Shown: positions 18,194-27,384 of the stretch, piece by piece
How positions within the stretch are numbered: the first letter of the stretch is position 1
Layout of the letters: each line of letters opens with the position of its first letter
Origin: Bacillota bacterium
GTDB taxonomy: Bacteria > Bacillota > Clostridia > Tissierellales > Peptoniphilaceae
Direction: 5' to 3'
Assembly: GCA_028724185.1 (NCBI GenBank)
Contig: JAQYDN010000006.1
Location: 33,853 to 97,852 of the forward strand
DNA: 64,000 nucleotides
The notes under the pieces: generated by a model
Database searches by the model: none
What the model was told of the DNA's origin: nothing
The model's input: the letters and a program-made list of their open reading frames with translations, nothing else
Position numbers and translations under genes: made by a program

Positions 18194-19319
18194 ATTTTCC
18201 GTAAAAATAGCGTCCGAAGTATACGGCGGCCAAGACGTTCCAAAGGTCGGTCGCCCGCCTTTCGTTGGCTAAAAAGTCGCGCTGTTCGGAAGGGTATTTT
18301 TTGGCGTGTTTAAAATTGGTCAGCAGGTTTGCGGAAGTGTGCTTCGCGCGAGAGAGAAAGCGAATGCCGGCGTCGTTATAGGCGAGGACCTGGAAGGTGT
18401 CCTGTTCACTTGCGGCGCGGCGAATATCTTCCGAGTTGAGCCCTAACAGCTTGTGAAGTAAGATTCTCGATATGCGCCACTTGGAATACCGCTTTGTCTG
18501 AGCTCTACTTAAGAAGTCCGAGAAATTAGGACTCGTCTTTAAGTTCTTTTCGATGCGTCGGTCGATTCCGTTTTCGTATCCGTCGTAGCCGCCGAGCGTA
18601 AGCGGCCCCTCCGTCGACAGAAAGCGGTATAGGATATAGAGCACATCGCACAGCGCTCGTTCGTCGTATTGAGGGGGCGTTTTAAACGAGTAGCGGCTCG
18701 CCGCCTCGGGATCGGTGGCATAAAGGCGCCGTATCTCTGTCGCACTCAGAAGGGGCAGGCGGGGATCGTCGGTTCGCGCGACGAGTTTTAAATCGATGTC
18801 TGCGCCCAGCGCCTTCAGCGCCTTGTAGTACCCGTAGGCGAGGAGCGCGTTGGATTGAAAGAGCTTCTCCCACGACGGGTCTTTTTTCTTCAGTGCGTCC
18901 AGATAGGCATGGCTATAAGAGGTGCCTTTTGCCATGGCGTCTTTAAGTGCTCGGGCGAAGATATCCCTTTGTTCAAAGGCGTAGATTTCATCGAACGTCC
19001 GGTTATCGCCCCATTCGGTACCGCAATAGACGGCATCGATCAGCTCCAGACGATCGGCGATCGACATGGCGCCGAAGGAGAACATCTCTCCGTACGACGT
19101 CGCGATCTGTACCGGCAAGGTAATCACGAGGTCGCTTCCGGCGTCGATTAAATCGCGGGCGCGCTGAAATTTGTCGGTGACGACCGGCAACCCGCGCTGT
19201 GTAAACGATCCGCTCATTAAGATGACAAGACGGTAACCGTCTTCTCTCGCACGGCGGATCAGGTAGTGGTGTCCGTAGTGGAGGGGATTGGCCTCCATGA
19301 CGATGAGTGCATATTTCAT
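18192..19319 (-). CDS. tmcAL: tRNA(Met) cytidine acetate ligase TmcAL
   Basis: TmcAL makes N4-acetylcytidine at the wobble base of elongator tRNA-Met, using acetate and ATP instead of acetyl-CoA. The 375-residue product has the HIGH-like nucleotidyltransferase motif EANPLHYGHHYLI near the N-terminus and the family segment GSFTQRGLPVVTDKFQRA. It is divergent from ackA, whose product handles acetate and acetyl phosphate. The start ATG at 19319 has no strong Shine-Dalgarno sequence; AGGAATG lies upstream. Confidence 0.93.
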   Translation of the reverse strand: MKYALIVMEANPLHYGHHYLIRRAREDGYRLVILMSGSFTQRGLPVVTDKFQRARDLIDAGSDLVITLPVQIATSYGEMFSFGAMSIADRLELIDAVYCGTEWGDNRTFDEIYAFEQRDIFARALKDAMAKGTSYSHAYLDALKKKDPSWEKLFQSNALLAYGYYKALKALGADIDLKLVARTDDPRLPLLSATEIRRLYATDPEAASRYSFKTPPQYDERALCDVLYILYRFLSTEGPLTLGGYDGYENGIDRRIEKNLKTSPNFSDFLSRAQTKRYSKWRISRILLHKLLGLNSEDIRRAASEQDTFQVLAYNDAGIRFLSRAKHTSANLLTNFKHAKKYPSEQRDFLANERRATDLWNVLAAVYFGRYFYGK

Positions 19320-19349
19320 GGTTTATTTCATTCCTATCTGAGCCATGGG

Positions 19350-19378
19350 TTAGATATCGAGTACATATATGTTATAAT
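19350..19378 (+). promoter_or_regulatory. Promoter of ackA
   Basis: A perfect TATAAT at 19373-19378 is preceded by TGT (extended -10). The -35 is weak (TTAGAT, 19350-19355, 17-bp spacer). It lies 38 bp upstream of the ackA ATG. Confidence 0.72.
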
Positions 19379-19416
19379 AATTACGGTAAAAATTAAAATT
19401 TATGAGGAGGAAATCG

Positions 19417-20607
19417 ATGAAAATTTTAGTCATTAACTGCGGCAGTTCTTCTTTGAAGTATCAGTTAATCGATATGGACGATAAGAAGGTCCTCGCAAAG
19501 GGTTTAGCTGAACGCATCGGAATTGAAGGCGGAAGAGTAAAATACGAAGCTGCCGGAAAAGACGAAATCGTCATTGAAGAAATGTTGGAGGATCATAAAG
19601 CAGCTCTTAAAATTGTCCTCGACTCGTTGAAACACGAAGAATACGGTGCCGTAACGAGCCTCGACGAAATCGACGCCGTCGGCCATCGCGTCGTACACGG
19701 CGGCGAATCCTTTGCAGAATCGGTCATCATCGACGACAAGGTTATGCAAGCGATCAACGACAATGTCGAAATTGCACCGCTCCACAACCCGCCGAACATC
19801 ATCGGTATCGAAGCTTGTAAAGAAATTATGGGCGACGTTCCCATGGTCGCAGTCTTCGATACGGCTTTCCATCAAACCATCCCGGCATTGAACTATATCT
19901 ATGCATTGCCCTACGAATACTACGAAAACTACAAGGTTCGTCGCTACGGCTTCCACGGCACGAGCCATCAATATATTACGGAACGCGCTGCCGATATGCT
20001 CGGAAAAGATTTAAACGACGTCAACTTGATTACCTGCCACCTCGGCAACGGTTCGAGTATCAGCGCGATTAAAGGCGGCAAGTGCTACGACACGTCCATG
20101 GGCTTTACGCCGCTCGAAGGCTTGGCCATGGGTACGCGTTCGGGCGATATGGACCCGGCGATCATTCCGTTTATCATGGACAAGGAAAACTTATCCACCG
20201 AAGAGATGTCCAATGTTATGAACAAGAAGAGCGGCGTCTTGGGCGTAAGCGGTATCTCCAGCGACTTCAGAGACTTGGAGCAGGCAGCCGGAGAGGGCAA
20301 TGACCGCGCACAACTCGCACTCGACATCTTTGAAAACCGCGTCCGCAAATACATCGGCGCTTACTTGACTGAAATGGATCACTGCGACGGCATCGTCTTT
20401 ACCGCAGGCGTCGGCGAAAACTCCATCACGACCAGAGAGCACGTCGTCGACGGCTTAAAGAGCTTAGGCATCGAACTCGACAAAGAGAAAAACGACATGC
20501 GCGGCAAAGAAGCCATCGTCAGCACCGAATCATCCTCCATCCCCGTTCTCGTTATCCCGACCAACGAAGAACTTAAGATCGCGATGGAAACGGCAAAACT
20601 CGTTTAA
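19417..20607 (+). CDS. ackA: Acetate kinase
   Basis: AckA interconverts acetyl phosphate plus ADP and acetate plus ATP, a main ATP source in fermenting anaerobes. The 396-residue product starts MKILVINCGSSSLKYQ (first signature) and has the second signature GFHGTSHQYI, then CHLGNGSSISA and the GLAMGTRSGDMDP segment. The ATG at 19417 follows AGGAGG; an ATG at 19402 lies in frame but before that binding site. Codon choice here is visibly more biased (AAC, GAC, GGC, CTC), suggesting high expression. No pta gene is adjacent. Confidence 0.97.
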   Translation: MKILVINCGSSSLKYQLIDMDDKKVLAKGLAERIGIEGGRVKYEAAGKDEIVIEEMLEDHKAALKIVLDSLKHEEYGAVTSLDEIDAVGHRVVHGGESFAESVIIDDKVMQAINDNVEIAPLHNPPNIIGIEACKEIMGDVPMVAVFDTAFHQTIPALNYIYALPYEYYENYKVRRYGFHGTSHQYITERAADMLGKDLNDVNLITCHLGNGSSISAIKGGKCYDTSMGFTPLEGLAMGTRSGDMDPAIIPFIMDKENLSTEEMSNVMNKKSGVLGVSGISSDFRDLEQAAGEGNDRAQLALDIFENRVRKYIGAYLTEMDHCDGIVFTAGVGENSITTREHVVDGLKSLGIELDKEKNDMRGKEAIVSTESSSIPVLVIPTNEELKIAMETAKLV

Positions 20608-20611
20608 TCAC

Positions 20612-20641
20612 TTGACATCGAGGCTCGACCTGTCATATAAT
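20612..20641 (+). promoter_or_regulatory. Promoter of yceD-rpmF
   Basis: Consensus TTGACA (20612-20617) and consensus TATAAT (20636-20641) with an 18-bp spacer, starting only five bases after the ackA stop codon. This is the closest match to the housekeeping promoter consensus in the window. Confidence 0.85.
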
Positions 20642-20670
20642 AACGTGCAGCGGTTTTAGAGGTGATACCA

Positions 20671-21195
20671 TTGCGTACCGATATTTCTGAATTTTTAAAG
20701 GGAAATAGCATTCAAAAAACTGTGTCGGGTGAACTGTCCATTGCCGACAGCCCCTTAGATGTCACAGGTTTAGGGCTCGTCGACCCGATCCGATACCATT
20801 TGGATATTTACAAAGTCGACGGAGACTTGGATGTCGACGTCGAGGTCAGCTATTCATTCAACACACACTGCGATCGCTGCTTTAAGGAATTGCAAGAAGA
20901 TGTTGAAAGCGACTCTCACATCGTCGTCACGACGAAGGATGACGAAGAGATCGAAGCCAACGTGCTGGTCGTTCCGTCCTTGGAAGAATTTCCCTTGGAA
21001 GAATTGGTATTTTCACAAGTTATAACCTCAGTACCGACGAAAGTTCTATGCGACGAATCGTGTCGAGGACTTTGTCCGGTCTGTGGAACGGATTTAAACG
21101 AACATCCCGATCACGAATGTGAGATGGAAGGGATCAGCCCGTTTGAATCTTTAAAGAATTTATTTGACAATGAGTCTGAAGATAGGGAGGTGTAG
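20671..21195 (+). CDS. YceD/DUF177 family protein, 23S rRNA accumulation
   Basis: The 174-residue protein matches DUF177 (YceD), implicated in 23S rRNA accumulation and always next to rpmF. Its cysteine pairs, CDRC in the middle and [13 protein letters not shown] near the C-terminus, suggest zinc binding. I place the start at the TTG 20671, because AGAGGTGAT lies just upstream; the GTG at 20662 is inside that site. The stop is two bases before rpmF. Confidence 0.9.
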   Translation: MRTDISEFLKGNSIQKTVSGELSIADSPLDVTGLGLVDPIRYHLDIYKVDGDLDVDVEVSYSFNTHCDRCFKELQEDVESDSHIVVTTKDDEEIEANVLVVPSLEEFPLEELVFSQVITSVPTKVLCDESCRGLCPVCGTDLNEHPDHECEMEGISPFESLKNLFDNESEDREV

Positions 21196-21197
21196 AA

Positions 21198-21386
21198 ATG
21201 GCAGTACCTAAGAGTAAAACTTCGAAACAACGTAAAAACAAGAGACGTGCATCTTCTTATCGTCTAAATAAAGCAACCGTCGTCGAGTGCCCCAACTGTC
21301 ACGAGTCTAAGTTGCCTCACCGCGTTTGCCCGACTTGTGGCTACTATGCGGGAAAAGAGGTAATTTCCAACGGCGAAGAAGCCTAA
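21198..21386 (+). CDS. rpmF: 50S ribosomal protein L32
   Basis: The 62-residue protein begins [17 protein letters not shown] and keeps two zinc cysteine pairs (CPNC and CPTC), so it is the C+ form. GGGAGGTG precedes the ATG. In most bacteria plsX and fabH follow rpmF; here two tandem terminators follow instead. Confidence 0.97.
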   Translation: MAVPKSKTSKQRKNKRRASSYRLNKATVVECPNCHESKLPHRVCPTCGYYAGKEVISNGEEA

Positions 21387-21395
21387 ATAAGAATT

Positions 21396-21429
21396 AAAAA
21401 AGCTTCCGGTTTTAACCGGAAGCTTTTTT
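21396..21429. terminator. Bidirectional terminator after rpmF
   Basis: AAAAAAGCTTCCGGT (from 21396) pairs with ACCGGAAGCTTTTTT (to 21429) as an uninterrupted stem. It has T runs on both strands and so could serve both rpmF and the minus-strand aminopeptidase. Confidence 0.92.
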
Positions 21430-21435
21430 GTATGA

Positions 21436-21468
21436 GAAAACCCCCGGTTAGGCCGAGGGTTTTCTTTT
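21436..21468 (+). terminator. Second terminator after rpmF
   Basis: A 12-position stem with one mismatch (GAAAACCCCCGG with CCGAGGGTTTTC) on loop TTAGG, then TTTT. It stands 6 bp after the first hairpin, giving a tandem terminator. Confidence 0.8.
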
Positions 21469-21635
21469 AGTTTTAGCGATGAAAACTGACATAGTCTCTA
21501 TGATACCATGCGTTTGAGTTCTGCCAACCATGCAATGATCATAGGAGGAAATAGAACACCGCTAAATAAAACTTAAAGCTTATATACACGAAATGAAATT
21601 GTAAATATGGTGATATATTTATTTTCACATCGTGA

Positions 21636-22868
21636 CTACGAGAGCGCCCAGTTTCCGTCTCTGAAGACGGGAATCGTCTCGCCGCTCGCCGTCTCGCCCG
21701 TAATCTCCATGTCCTTTGAGCCGACCATGAAGTCGACGTGCACCAAGCTGTCGTTGACGCCGAGTTGTCGAAGTTCCTCTTTCGATTTGCCTTCCGAGTC
21801 CTTTAAACACGTCGGATACGCGCGGCCCAAGGCAAGGTGGCACGACGCGTTTTCGTCAAAGAGCGTGTTGTAAAACAGTTGGTTCCGATTGGAGATCGGA
21901 CTGTCGTAGGGGACCAGGGCGACCTCGCCCAGGCGGGAAGCCCCTTCGTCGGTCTCGAGCAAATGTTTTAACGTATCCCTTCCCGTCTCGGCGTCGAAAT
22001 CTTCGACGCGGCCGTCTTTAAAGCGGAGGTGGAATCGGTCGATGACATTGCCGTTATAGACGAGGGGCATCGTCGCGTAGACGACACCGTTGACGCCGCC
22101 GAGATGCGGCAGCGTAAAGACTTCTTCGGTGGGAATATTCGCGACGAAATCGCGGCCGTCCGGCGTCTTGCTGCCGCCGCCCGCCCAAAGATGTCCTTCG
22201 GGAAGTTCGATCACAAGATCGGTGCCCAGGCCGTTTCGGTAGTGGAGCGATTTAAAACCGTAGTCGGTCATTTTTTCTGCGAGGCCGTCGACGCGCTCCA
22301 TATGATCGCGCCACGTCGCGACCGAATCGTCTGTAACGCGCGACATATCGAAGATGTCGTTCCAGAGTTTGAAAACGGCATCGTCCGGGTCCATGTCGGG
22401 ATAAACCTTGTGTGCCCAAGCCTTCGTGGCGATGCCCGCGACCGTCCAGGGGTTTTGATCGCTCATCATGGCCTGCGAGTAAAATTCCATCGCCTTGCTG
22501 CGGTGCTTGGTCGACTCCTGTAATTTCTTGGGGTCGATCTGCTTAAGCAAGTCGGGGTTCGAGCCGGTGAAAGATAAAAATCCCGCGCCCTTTTCCAAGT
22601 AATAGCGATACATCTCCTTTTGAAAGTCGGGGACGTGATTTAAAACGTCCTCGGGAGCGTGCTTATATCGCAGCAGGGTCAAGTCGTCGTCCGACCACAC
22701 GATGTGTACGTCGGATGCGCCGCTTTCGTAGGCGTGTTTGGCCGCCAAGACGGCGACATCGCGTCCTTCGAGAGGCGCGCGTATGACCAAAGCTTGTCCT
22801 TTTTTTATATGGATACCTACTTTTACGAGCATTTCCGCGTAGGCGTCCATTCGTTGATTGAAATTCAT
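21636..22868 (-). CDS. M29 family aminopeptidase (AmpS/PepS type)
   Basis: M29 aminopeptidases are two-metal enzymes that cut N-terminal residues from peptides in the cytosol. The 410-residue product has the metal-ligand regions NIPTEEVFTLPHLGGVNG, LGEVALVPYDSPI, ENASCHLALGRAYP and VHVDFMVGS. I set the start at 22868, where AGGAGG precedes MNFNQRMDAYAEMLVKVG; the longer frame to 22967 runs through the promoter. It is a single minus-strand gene, convergent with rpmF and divergent from rpsB. Confidence 0.93.
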   Translation of the reverse strand: MNFNQRMDAYAEMLVKVGIHIKKGQALVIRAPLEGRDVAVLAAKHAYESGASDVHIVWSDDDLTLLRYKHAPEDVLNHVPDFQKEMYRYYLEKGAGFLSFTGSNPDLLKQIDPKKLQESTKHRSKAMEFYSQAMMSDQNPWTVAGIATKAWAHKVYPDMDPDDAVFKLWNDIFDMSRVTDDSVATWRDHMERVDGLAEKMTDYGFKSLHYRNGLGTDLVIELPEGHLWAGGGSKTPDGRDFVANIPTEEVFTLPHLGGVNGVVYATMPLVYNGNVIDRFHLRFKDGRVEDFDAETGRDTLKHLLETDEGASRLGEVALVPYDSPISNRNQLFYNTLFDENASCHLALGRAYPTCLKDSEGKSKEELRQLGVNDSLVHVDFMVGSKDMEITGETASGETIPVFRDGNWALS

Positions 22869-22890
22869 AAATCCTCCTTTTACGAGCTTG

Positions 22891-22899
22891 AGTATATCA
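22891..22899 (-). promoter_or_regulatory. Extended -10 promoter of the M29 aminopeptidase gene
   Basis: On the minus strand TGATATACT (TG, one base, TATACT at 22891-22896) lies 22 bp before the start codon. No good -35 is visible, so this would rely on the extended -10. Confidence 0.55.
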
Positions 22900-22918
22900 C
22901 AAAATGCCGAGCGAATCC

Positions 22919-22947
22919 TTGCAGAGTAAAAAGGAGCATGGTACAAT
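22919..22947 (+). promoter_or_regulatory. Promoter of rpsB
   Basis: TTGCAG (22919-22924), 17 bp, TACAAT (22942-22947), preceded by TGG (extended -10). About 90 bp of leader separate it from the rpsB start; the leader contains the imperfect dyad AATAAG...CTTATT and may carry S2 autoregulation, which I cannot prove. Confidence 0.75.
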
Positions 22948-23044
22948 AAGGAAGTACAAATACGCACATGCGACGAGAATAAGGTTGTTGCCTCAGGGTT
23001 ATCTTATTTTGAAGTCGTATGGAGGATTAAACACGGAGGTTAAA

Positions 23045-23824
23045 ATGTCTGTAGTATCAATGAAAAGTCTGTTAGAAGCAGGTGTTCACTTCGGTCACCA
23101 AACCAGAAGATGGAACCCCAAGATGAAAAAGTACATCTTCACCGAACGCAACGGTATTTATATTATCGACTTACAAAAAACCGTTAAGAAGATCGAAGAT
23201 GCTTACGATTTCGTCCGCGAAACCGTTCAAAACGGCGGCCAAGTATTATTCGTCGGAACCAAGAAACAAGCGCAAGACGCTATCGAAAAAGAAGCCAAGC
23301 GTTGCGGCGAGTTCTACATCAACCAACGTTGGTTAGGCGGTTTACTCACCAACTATCAAACGATCAACAAGAGAATTGCCCGCTTAAAAGATCTCGAGGC
23401 AATGGAAACCGACGGTCGTTTCGAAGTTCTTCCCAAAAAAGAAGTCATCGGCTTGCGCCGCGAAAGAGAACGTCTTGAAAAATTCCTCGGCGGCATTAAA
23501 GATATGAACGGTCTTCCCGACGTCATGTACGTCGTCGACCCGAAGAAGGAAAATATCGCAGTCAAAGAAGCACAGAAGTTGGGGATTCCCATCGTCGGCA
23601 TTCTCGATACCAACTGCGACCCCGATGAACTGGATTACCCGATCCCCGGCAATGACGATGCGATTCGCGCCGTAAAATTGATTACGGAGACGATGGCAAA
23701 CGCCGTTCTCGAAGGCAAGCAAGGTGCTCAAGACGATGCAGAAGTTGAAACCGAGCAACAATCCACGGAAGAAACTGAAAATCAAATCACGGATAGTGCG
23801 GCTGAAACAGAAGAACAAGAATAA
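23045..23824 (+). CDS. rpsB: 30S ribosomal protein S2
   Basis: The 259-residue protein contains the S2 signatures [20 protein letters not shown] and [16 protein letters not shown]. The true start is the ATG at 23045 after GGAGG; the open frame back to 22904 is leader. The C-terminal tail (after about residue 225) is acidic, rich in Glu and Gln. Codon use is strongly biased, as in the other highly expressed genes here. Confidence 0.97.
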   Translation: MSVVSMKSLLEAGVHFGHQTRRWNPKMKKYIFTERNGIYIIDLQKTVKKIEDAYDFVRETVQNGGQVLFVGTKKQAQDAIEKEAKRCGEFYINQRWLGGLLTNYQTINKRIARLKDLEAMETDGRFEVLPKKEVIGLRRERERLEKFLGGIKDMNGLPDVMYVVDPKKENIAVKEAQKLGIPIVGILDTNCDPDELDYPIPGNDDAIRAVKLITETMANAVLEGKQGAQDDAEVETEQQSTEETENQITDSAAETEEQE

Positions 23825-23832
23825 TGAAATTT

Positions 23833-23868
23833 ATAAGAGTTCTAAGCCAACAGAACTCTTATTTTTTT
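23833..23868 (+). terminator. Terminator/attenuator between rpsB and tsf
   Basis: An 11-bp perfect stem (ATAAGAGTTCT with AGAACTCTTAT) with the loop AAGCCAAC and seven T residues. As no promoter is evident before tsf, it probably trims rather than stops transcription into tsf. Confidence 0.88.
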
Positions 23869-23899
23869 GAGAATTATAAATAGCGAAAGGGGTATAAAA

Positions 23900-24544
23900 A
23901 TGGAAATCACAGCAAAAATGGTAAAGGAACTTAGAGACAAGACCGGCGCAGGTATGATGGACTGCAAAAAAGCCCTCAAAGAGGCCGAAGGGGATATCGA
24001 TCGCGCAGTCGACATCTTGCGCGAACAAGGTTTAAGCAAAGTCGCTAAGAAGAGCGACCGTATCGCCGCTGAAGGCATCGTCGAAAGCTACGTTCATAAC
24101 AACCGCATCGGCGTTTTAATCGAAGTTAACTCCGAAACCGACTTCGTCGCCAAAAACGAAGACTTTAGAGAATTTGTCCGCGATATGGCGATGCAAGTAG
24201 CTGCTACAAACCCGAAATATGTCACGCGCGAAGAAGTACCCGAAGAGGAACTCGATCACGAGCGTTCCGTATTGAAAGAACAAGCGTTAAACGAAGGAAA
24301 ACCCGAACACATCGTCGAAAAGATGGTCGAAGGTCGCTTGGAAAAATTCTATAAAGAAATTGTCCTCTTGGATCAAGATTTCATCAAAGACCCCGACGTC
24401 ACCGTCAACGAACTCTTAACCAACCTTATTTCGACGATCGGTGAAAAAATCAGCATTCGCCGCTTCTGCCGTTACGAAGTAGGCGAGGGCATGGAAAAAC
24501 GCAGCGAAGACTTCGCCGAAGAAGTCGCAAAACAAATGAAGTAG
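23900..24544 (+). CDS. tsf: Translation elongation factor Ts
   Basis: EF-Ts exchanges GDP for GTP on EF-Tu. The 214-residue product starts [20 protein letters not shown] and has the signature [16 protein letters not shown] and the EF-Tu contact region [11 protein letters not shown]. It is shorter than the roughly 290-residue Bacillus type, with a condensed core region, like other compact EF-Ts proteins. I chose the ATG at 23900 (GAAAGGGG upstream) over upstream in-frame codons beginning at 23867 inside the hairpin. Confidence 0.96.
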   Translation: MEITAKMVKELRDKTGAGMMDCKKALKEAEGDIDRAVDILREQGLSKVAKKSDRIAAEGIVESYVHNNRIGVLIEVNSETDFVAKNEDFREFVRDMAMQVAATNPKYVTREEVPEEELDHERSVLKEQALNEGKPEHIVEKMVEGRLEKFYKEIVLLDQDFIKDPDVTVNELLTNLISTIGEKISIRRFCRYEVGEGMEKRSEDFAEEVAKQMK

Positions 24545-24558
24545 ACCGGATCGCGACC

Positions 24559-25266
24559 ATGGAGCCTAAATATAAGAGAATTGTCTTAAAACTGAGTGGG
24601 GAAGCCATGGCGGGCGAAAAGGGAATCGGCATCGATTCTTCTACCGTCAGACTTTATGCCGAGGAAATTAAAAAAATTTCCGCCGAAGGCGTCGAAACGT
24701 GCATCGTCGTAGGCGGGGGAAATTTTTGGCGCGGACGCGACAGTAAGGACATGGACCGGGCGACGTCCGACTATATGGGCATGCTCGGCACCGTCATGAA
24801 CGCGTTGGCCTTACAAGACGCGTTGGAACAGATGGATGTCGTTACGCGCGTTATGACCGCCATCGAAATGAAAGAAGTGGCGGAACCCTATATCCGTCGA
24901 CGCGCCATCAGGCACTTGGAAAAGGGACGCGTCGTCATCTTCTCGGGCGGCATCGGCAATCCCTATTTCTCGACGGATACGACTGCGGCGCTTCGCGCGG
25001 CGGAAATCGACGCCGAAGTGATTCTGCTCGCGAAAAAAGGCGTCGACGGCATCTACGACTCCGACCCCAATGTCAACGAAGATGCGGTTAAATTTGAGCG
25101 TTTGACGTACTTCGATATTCTCAGTAAAAATCTGAAAATTATGGACTCTACGGCGACATCTCTATGCATGGAAAATGAGATTCCTCTCATTGTATTCGGC
25201 ATCGATGAATCGCACAATATATATGATGCGGCGATGGGTAAACAATTAGGAACCTGTGTGAAATAA
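24559..25266 (+). CDS. pyrH: UMP kinase
   Basis: PyrH phosphorylates UMP to UDP and belongs to the amino-acid kinase fold, not the NMP kinase fold. The 235 residues show [28 protein letters not shown], and the conserved [20 protein letters not shown] segment. It follows tsf and precedes frr in the near-universal rpsB-tsf-pyrH-frr order. The Shine-Dalgarno sequence is weak. Confidence 0.96.
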   Translation: MEPKYKRIVLKLSGEAMAGEKGIGIDSSTVRLYAEEIKKISAEGVETCIVVGGGNFWRGRDSKDMDRATSDYMGMLGTVMNALALQDALEQMDVVTRVMTAIEMKEVAEPYIRRRAIRHLEKGRVVIFSGGIGNPYFSTDTTAALRAAEIDAEVILLAKKGVDGIYDSDPNVNEDAVKFERLTYFDILSKNLKIMDSTATSLCMENEIPLIVFGIDESHNIYDAAMGKQLGTCVK

Positions 25267-25277
25267 GGAGGATATGT

Positions 25278-25838
25278 ATGGAGTTTAACGACGTTAAAAA
25301 GGATATTCGCACTAAAACCCAAAAGACGATGGAGCGTTTACAGGAAGAGCTGGCGTCGGTTCGCGCTGGCAAAGCCAATCCGTCGCTTCTCGACCGAATT
25401 ACGGTAGAAGCCTACGGCCAACGCACGCCCCTCAATCAAATTGCGGGCATCAGCGCCCCGGAAGCCAGACTTCTGACCATTCAACCTTGGGATCCTTCTC
25501 TGATACCCGCCATCGAAAAAGAGATTTTAAAATCAGATCTCGGTTTAAACCCGTCGAACGACGGAAAATTAATCCGCCTCGTCATTCCCGCGCTGACCGA
25601 GGAAAGGCGAAAAGAACTCATTAAAGTCGTCGGAAAAGACTCCGAACAGTCGAAAGTGGCGGTTAGAAATATTCGCCGCGACGCCATCGACAACGTCAAA
25701 AAGGCGGAAAAGAATAAAGAAATTTCCGAAGATGAATTGAAAACTTATGAAGAAGAAATTCAAAAATTAATCGACGATGCGATCAAAGAGATCGACGAGA
25801 TTGTAAAATCGAAGGAAGATGAATTACTGGAAATTTAA
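25278..25838 (+). CDS. frr: Ribosome recycling factor
   Basis: RRF splits post-termination ribosomes together with EF-G. The 186-residue protein contains the typical [14 protein letters not shown] stretch, [11 protein letters not shown] and a C-terminal helix ending the three-helix bundle. AAGGAGG precedes the ATG at 25278 (an out-of-frame ATG lies at 25274). Confidence 0.97.
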   Translation: MEFNDVKKDIRTKTQKTMERLQEELASVRAGKANPSLLDRITVEAYGQRTPLNQIAGISAPEARLLTIQPWDPSLIPAIEKEILKSDLGLNPSNDGKLIRLVIPALTEERRKELIKVVGKDSEQSKVAVRNIRRDAIDNVKKAEKNKEISEDELKTYEEEIQKLIDDAIKEIDEIVKSKEDELLEI

Positions 25839-25850
25839 ATGAAACTAAAT

Positions 25851-25877
25851 AGAACCCCCTTGGGGGTTCTTTCTTTT
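25851..25877 (+). terminator. Terminator/attenuator between frr and uppS
   Basis: AGAACCCCC and GGGGGTTCT form a nine-pair stem (25851-25859 with 25862-25870; the innermost pairs probably open to form the loop), followed by a T-rich tract. It lies 19 bp before the uppS start codon. Confidence 0.85.
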
Positions 25878-25888
25878 TAGGAGGAATT

Positions 25889-26602
25889 ATGGATTCTGAT
25901 AAAAAAGAAATGCCGAAACATGTCGGAATTATCATGGACGGCAACGGTCGGTGGGCAAAAAAACGCAATTTACCGAGAACCTACGGCCACAAAGAGGGCG
26001 TCAAACGCGTGTTGGATATTGTCAGGGCCGGCTACAAAATGGGTATACCTTATTTGTCGTTGTTCGCTTTCTCGACGGAAAATTGGAAGCGTCCGCAAAA
26101 AGAAATCGACAATCTCATGTTTCTCCTGCGGACCTTTCTCGTCGAACACGTCGGCGAACTCGAAGAAAACGGCGTGCGGTTGAATGTCATGGGAGATCTC
26201 TCCGCCCTCAATGAGAAGACGTCGCGTCTCGTTTACGAGGCGTTGAATCGAACGTCGAAGGGCGATAAAATGATCTTGAACATCGGTCTTAATTACGGCG
26301 GTCAGGATGAAATCGTCTTGGCGGCAAAAAAAATCGCAGAAGCGGTAAAAGAGGGTTCGGTCGGCGTGGAAGAGATCGATTCGTCGCTTTTTGAATCATA
26401 TCTCTACACCAAAGGCCAACCGCCCCTCGATCTGCTTATCCGACCGAGCGGCGAACTCAGGGTCAGCAACTTTATGTTGTATCAAATGGCGTACAGTGAA
26501 TTTTGGTTTTCAAATGTACTGTGGCCCGATTTTACGGAATCCGAATTCAAGAAAGCTATCGACGACTACCAAAGGCGCGATAGGAGATTTGGGGGTCTGT
26601 AA
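25889..26602 (+). CDS. uppS: Isoprenyl transferase (undecaprenyl diphosphate synthase)
   Basis: This cis-prenyltransferase makes the C55 lipid carrier for cell-wall synthesis. The 237 residues include the catalytic-Asp motif IIMDGNGRWAKK, the LSLFAFSTENWKRP region, NYGGQDEIV and the C-terminal LLIRPSGELRVSNFMLYQ, where the usual Thr of RTSGE is replaced by Pro. AGGAGG precedes the ATG. cdsA follows directly. Confidence 0.95.
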   Translation: MDSDKKEMPKHVGIIMDGNGRWAKKRNLPRTYGHKEGVKRVLDIVRAGYKMGIPYLSLFAFSTENWKRPQKEIDNLMFLLRTFLVEHVGELEENGVRLNVMGDLSALNEKTSRLVYEALNRTSKGDKMILNIGLNYGGQDEIVLAAKKIAEAVKEGSVGVEEIDSSLFESYLYTKGQPPLDLLIRPSGELRVSNFMLYQMAYSEFWFSNVLWPDFTESEFKKAIDDYQRRDRRFGGL

Positions 26603-27376
26603 TTGAGTGATTTATTGAAGCGAGTGCTTACGGCGGTTGTCTTATTCGTCGTTCTGGGACCCATCGTATTTATCGGAGGGAAGCTCCTTGAATTCGCGGT
26701 ATTGTTCTTTTCGCTGGAATTGTGTCACGAATTGATCGGGGCATTTAAGCACAAGGGTTACTATATTCCGGAGCACTACATCTTATTTTCATGCGTGATC
26801 CATTTCGTGGTCTTTGAACTTCAATGGCCGGCTTTTTTAGCGTTTAGTGTCTCCACATTTTTACTCGTACTCTTCTTCTTGAGACATGAAGATTTTACAT
26901 TGGACGACGCGGGAATCTGCCTTTTGATTTTGGTCTATATTCCCTATTTTCTATTTCCGATCATCTATCTCGATGATACGTATTATCTATATCTGGTCTT
27001 TATCATCGCGATCTTTACCGACACCTTCGCTTACTTTACGGGAAGGGCATTCGGCAAACACAAGCTGTGTCCTTCCATCAGTCCGAATAAAACGGTGGAA
27101 GGCGCCGTCGGTGCCGTGATCGGTACGGAAATCGTCGGCCTTATTTACTGTGCGGTCGTCGGATTGGGCGTCACCCTTCCGCACATCTTATTTATCGGCG
27201 TCGCGTCGGTGACGGCTCAACTCGGAGATTTGTTTGCCTCGAAAATTAAACGCTCGACGGGTATTAAAGATTTCGGGCACTTTTTACCCGGTCACGGCGG
27301 ATTTTTAGACCGCTTCGACAGCATTCTCATGATCATCCCGATGGTCTATATGTTGTACCGTTTCCCGTTGTTATAG
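26603..27376 (+). CDS. cdsA: Phosphatidate cytidylyltransferase
   Basis: CdsA makes CDP-diacylglycerol from phosphatidate and CTP at the membrane. The 257-residue protein has about seven hydrophobic segments and the complete family signature near its C-terminus: SKIKRSTGIKDFG followed by LPGHGGFLDRFDS. The TTG start at 26603 directly abuts the uppS stop, with GGGGGT upstream as ribosome binding site. The next gene, 8 bp on, is rseP rather than the expected dxr. Confidence 0.94.
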   Translation: MSDLLKRVLTAVVLFVVLGPIVFIGGKLLEFAVLFFSLELCHELIGAFKHKGYYIPEHYILFSCVIHFVVFELQWPAFLAFSVSTFLLVLFFLRHEDFTLDDAGICLLILVYIPYFLFPIIYLDDTYYLYLVFIIAIFTDTFAYFTGRAFGKHKLCPSISPNKTVEGAVGAVIGTEIVGLIYCAVVGLGVTLPHILFIGVASVTAQLGDLFASKIKRSTGIKDFGHFLPGHGGFLDRFDSILMIIPMVYMLYRFPLL

Positions 27377-27384
27377 GAGGTTAT

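Noticed and set aside
21500..21600. Hydrophobic minus-strand peptide (GVLFPPMIIAWLAELKRMVS) between rpmF and the aminopeptidase
   Set aside because: Only about 24 codons between stops, no start with a binding site and no homologue I recognise; possibly a gene remnant but not supportable.
22904..23044. N-terminal extension of rpsB
   Set aside because: It runs through the rpsB promoter and leader; S2 begins at [19 protein letters not shown] after GGAGG.
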